DNA from: an uncultured Gammaproteobacteria bacterium
GTDB lineage: Bacteria; Pseudomonadota; Gammaproteobacteria; Nitrosococcales; Methylophagaceae
NCBI GenBank assembly: GCA_913058195.1
Contig: CAJXPP010000107.1
Coordinates: 1-7,339, forward strand
Direction: 5' to 3'
DNA: 7,339 bases
Part shown: positions 6,085 through 7,339 of the stretch, in pieces
How positions within the stretch are numbered: the first letter of the stretch is position 1
Layout of the letters: every line of letters begins with the position of its first letter
Made by a program: the position numbers and the translations under genes
The notes under the pieces: model-generated
What the model was told of the DNA's origin: nothing
The model's database searches: none
The model's input: the letters and a program-made list of their open reading frames with translations, nothing else

Positions 6085-7286
6085 TGGCTATTAATCCTGA
6101 AGAAATACAACAAACTATTAATTTTACTTTAAATGGTGAAGCGGTTACAGCTTTAGAAGGCGATACATTACTTGATGTTGCCAAGCAGCAAGATATTGAA
6201 ATTCCACATTTATGTTATTCAGAACGCGAAGGTTCAGATGGTAACTGTCGTGCTTGTGTGGTCGAAGTTGATGGTGAGCGTGTTTTAGCACCTTCATGTT
6301 GTCGTCAGCCTACTGAAGGCATGAATGTTCAATCGAATAGTGAGCGTGCGGTAAAGTCTCAAAAGATGGTATTGGAATTACTCAAATCTGATGTATCAGA
6401 AAAACCACACACATTAAATTCAGAGCTAGATTATTGGGCAAATAAATTAGATGTAGGTTTGCCACGGTTTGATGCACGGCATCAACCAAAATCAGATACG
6501 TCACACGCCGCGATTACAGTCAATATGGATGCATGTATTCAATGCACTCGCTGTGTTCGAGCATGTCGGGATGAGCAAAATAATGATGTTATTGGTTTGG
6601 CTATGCGTGGTACGCATACTCAAATTGTATTCGATCTTAATGATCCTATGGGCGAAAGCACTTGTGTTGCCTGTGGTGAATGTGTCGAAGCGTGTCCTAC
6701 AGGGGCTTTAATGCCTGCTAATGAAGTAGGGCTGCTTGTACCTGATCGTAAGGTTGAATCTGGCTGTCCTTTCTGTGGTGTTGGTTGTCAAATGACCTAC
6801 AACATTAAAGATGACAAAATTATTTATGTTGAAGGACGTGATGGACCGGCCAACCATGGACGATTGTGTGTAAAAGGGCGTTATGGTTTCGATTATGTTC
6901 ATCATCCACATCGTTTAACTAAGCCATTAATCCGTCGTGACGATGCACCGAAATCAGCAGAGTTTTCGATGGATCCGAATGATGTTGATAAGATTTTCCG
7001 TGAAGCAACATGGGAAGAAGCCTTAGATCTTGCTGCGGGCGGATTTAAAACAATACGCGATGAGCAAGGTCCGAATTCCTTAGCAGGATTTGGTAGTGCT
7101 AAGGGGAGTAACGAAGAAGCCTACTTATTCCAAAAGCTAGTAAGAACCGGCTTTAAAACGAATAATGTTGATCACTGTACACGTCTTTGTCATGCCTCTT
7201 CGGTGGTTGCTTTATTAGAATGTTTGGGTTCTGGTGCGGTATCTAACCCTGTTTCTGATGTTGAAAAAGCAAAACCGATGAAATGA
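6084..7286 (+). CDS. fdhA: NAD-dependent formate dehydrogenase alpha subunit, 3'-truncated
   Basis: This is the catalytic subunit, oxidising formate to CO2 at a Mo- or W-bis-pterin centre. The authentic part ends near residue 396 (base 7271); residues 397-400 (KPMK) and the stop are foreign, so about 550-600 of the family's usual 950-990 residues are missing. Modules present: a plant-type [2Fe-2S] ferredoxin domain (Cys44, Cys55, Cys58, Cys72 or 73); two [4Fe-4S] motifs (Cys151/154/157/161 and Cys194/197/200/204); and the start of the oxidoreductase domain with its own [4Fe-4S] site, Cys228, Cys231, Cys235 and Cys262. CTRLCHASS (365-373) provides the catalytic Cys369-His370 pair, with cysteine in place of selenocysteine. 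The NuoG-type HCxxC site is absent, as I recall for the Fdh1A type. The ATG overlaps the fdhB stop by one base, with GGGGAG upstream, implying translational coupling. The truncated product lacks most of the cofactor-binding domain and would be inactive. Mo versus W cannot be read from sequence. Confidence 0.92.
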   Translation: MAINPEEIQQTINFTLNGEAVTALEGDTLLDVAKQQDIEIPHLCYSEREGSDGNCRACVVEVDGERVLAPSCCRQPTEGMNVQSNSERAVKSQKMVLELLKSDVSEKPHTLNSELDYWANKLDVGLPRFDARHQPKSDTSHAAITVNMDACIQCTRCVRACRDEQNNDVIGLAMRGTHTQIVFDLNDPMGESTCVACGECVEACPTGALMPANEVGLLVPDRKVESGCPFCGVGCQMTYNIKDDKIIYVEGRDGPANHGRLCVKGRYGFDYVHHPHRLTKPLIRRDDAPKSAEFSMDPNDVDKIFREATWEEALDLAAGGFKTIRDEQGPNSLAGFGSAKGSNEEAYLFQKLVRTGFKTNNVDHCTRLCHASSVVALLECLGSGAVSNPVSDVEKAKPMK

Positions 7287-7339
7287 AGAGCAAGGCTAGA
7301 AGTGATGATATGGCAATTGATTTTAATTTGGCTTTTTGC
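7272..7339. other. Right-end tail not homologous to fdhA
   Basis: At this point the formate dehydrogenase family continues with a segment like DVxIxIGANPTxNHP, but none of the three forward frames here gives it. The fdhA frame stops within four codons. In the frame that opens with ATG at 7283, overlapping the fdhA stop as ATGA, it reads MKSKARSDDMAIDFNLAFC and runs off the end with no good ribosome site. On the minus strand it encodes a signal-peptide-like run (SIAISSLLALLFISSVL) preceded by lysines. The tail is either a chimeric assembly end or a real junction with other DNA; 68 bases are too few to say which. Confidence 0.6.

Noticed and set aside
7278..7339. A new gene starting at ATG 7283 overlapping the fdhA stop (ATGA)
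   Set aside because: The fdhA stop there is itself a product of the abnormal junction, there is no ribosome site, and only 19 codons are visible with no recognisable similarity.

Overview
The window is AT-rich bacterial DNA from what looks like a gammaproteobacterium. The evidence is a proteobacterial-type PEP synthase with its regulatory protein, a DUF465/YdcH-like small protein with the extended HHPLV N-terminus, and an NAD-linked formate dehydrogenase with a fused NuoE/NuoF-type beta subunit. A methylotroph or other C1-oxidising lineage would fit, but genus is not determinable here. Both ends show signs of being contig ends. Bases 1-40 are Illumina Nextera adapter, not genome, and the last ~68 bases do not continue the gene that runs into them.

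Layout, all genes on the + strand: adapter (1-40); the C-terminal 53 codons of an AMP-forming acyl-CoA synthetase (41-204); ppsR, the PEP synthase kinase/phosphorylase (314-1177); ppsA, PEP synthase (1234-3588); a 304-base intergenic region with an 18-bp hairpin, a TATAAT box and an FNR/Anr-like palindrome; a DUF465 small protein (3893-4135) closed by a very strong intrinsic terminator (4180-4220); a leader with a 10-bp palindrome and a third copy of its half-site; then fdhB (4372-6084), which overlaps by one base the start of fdhA (6084 onward). fdhA is cut off just after its catalytic Cys-His pair.

Functionally, ppsA makes PEP from pyruvate for gluconeogenesis and PpsR switches it on and off by reversible phosphorylation of the threonine two residues before the catalytic histidine. 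The target motif is intact (Thr414/His416). The acyl-CoA synthetase fragment upstream would feed acyl-CoA metabolism. FdhA would oxidise formate at a Mo or W bis-pterin centre and pass electrons through its Fe-S clusters to FdhB, which reduces NAD+ at FMN. The gene order fdhB-fdhA and the fused beta subunit match the Fdh1 type known from Methylobacterium extorquens.

I found no undescribed multi-gene system. The points most worth checking are the adapter at the left end, the abrupt loss of homology at about 7272, and the two regulatory-looking palindromes upstream of the DUF465 gene and of fdhB.
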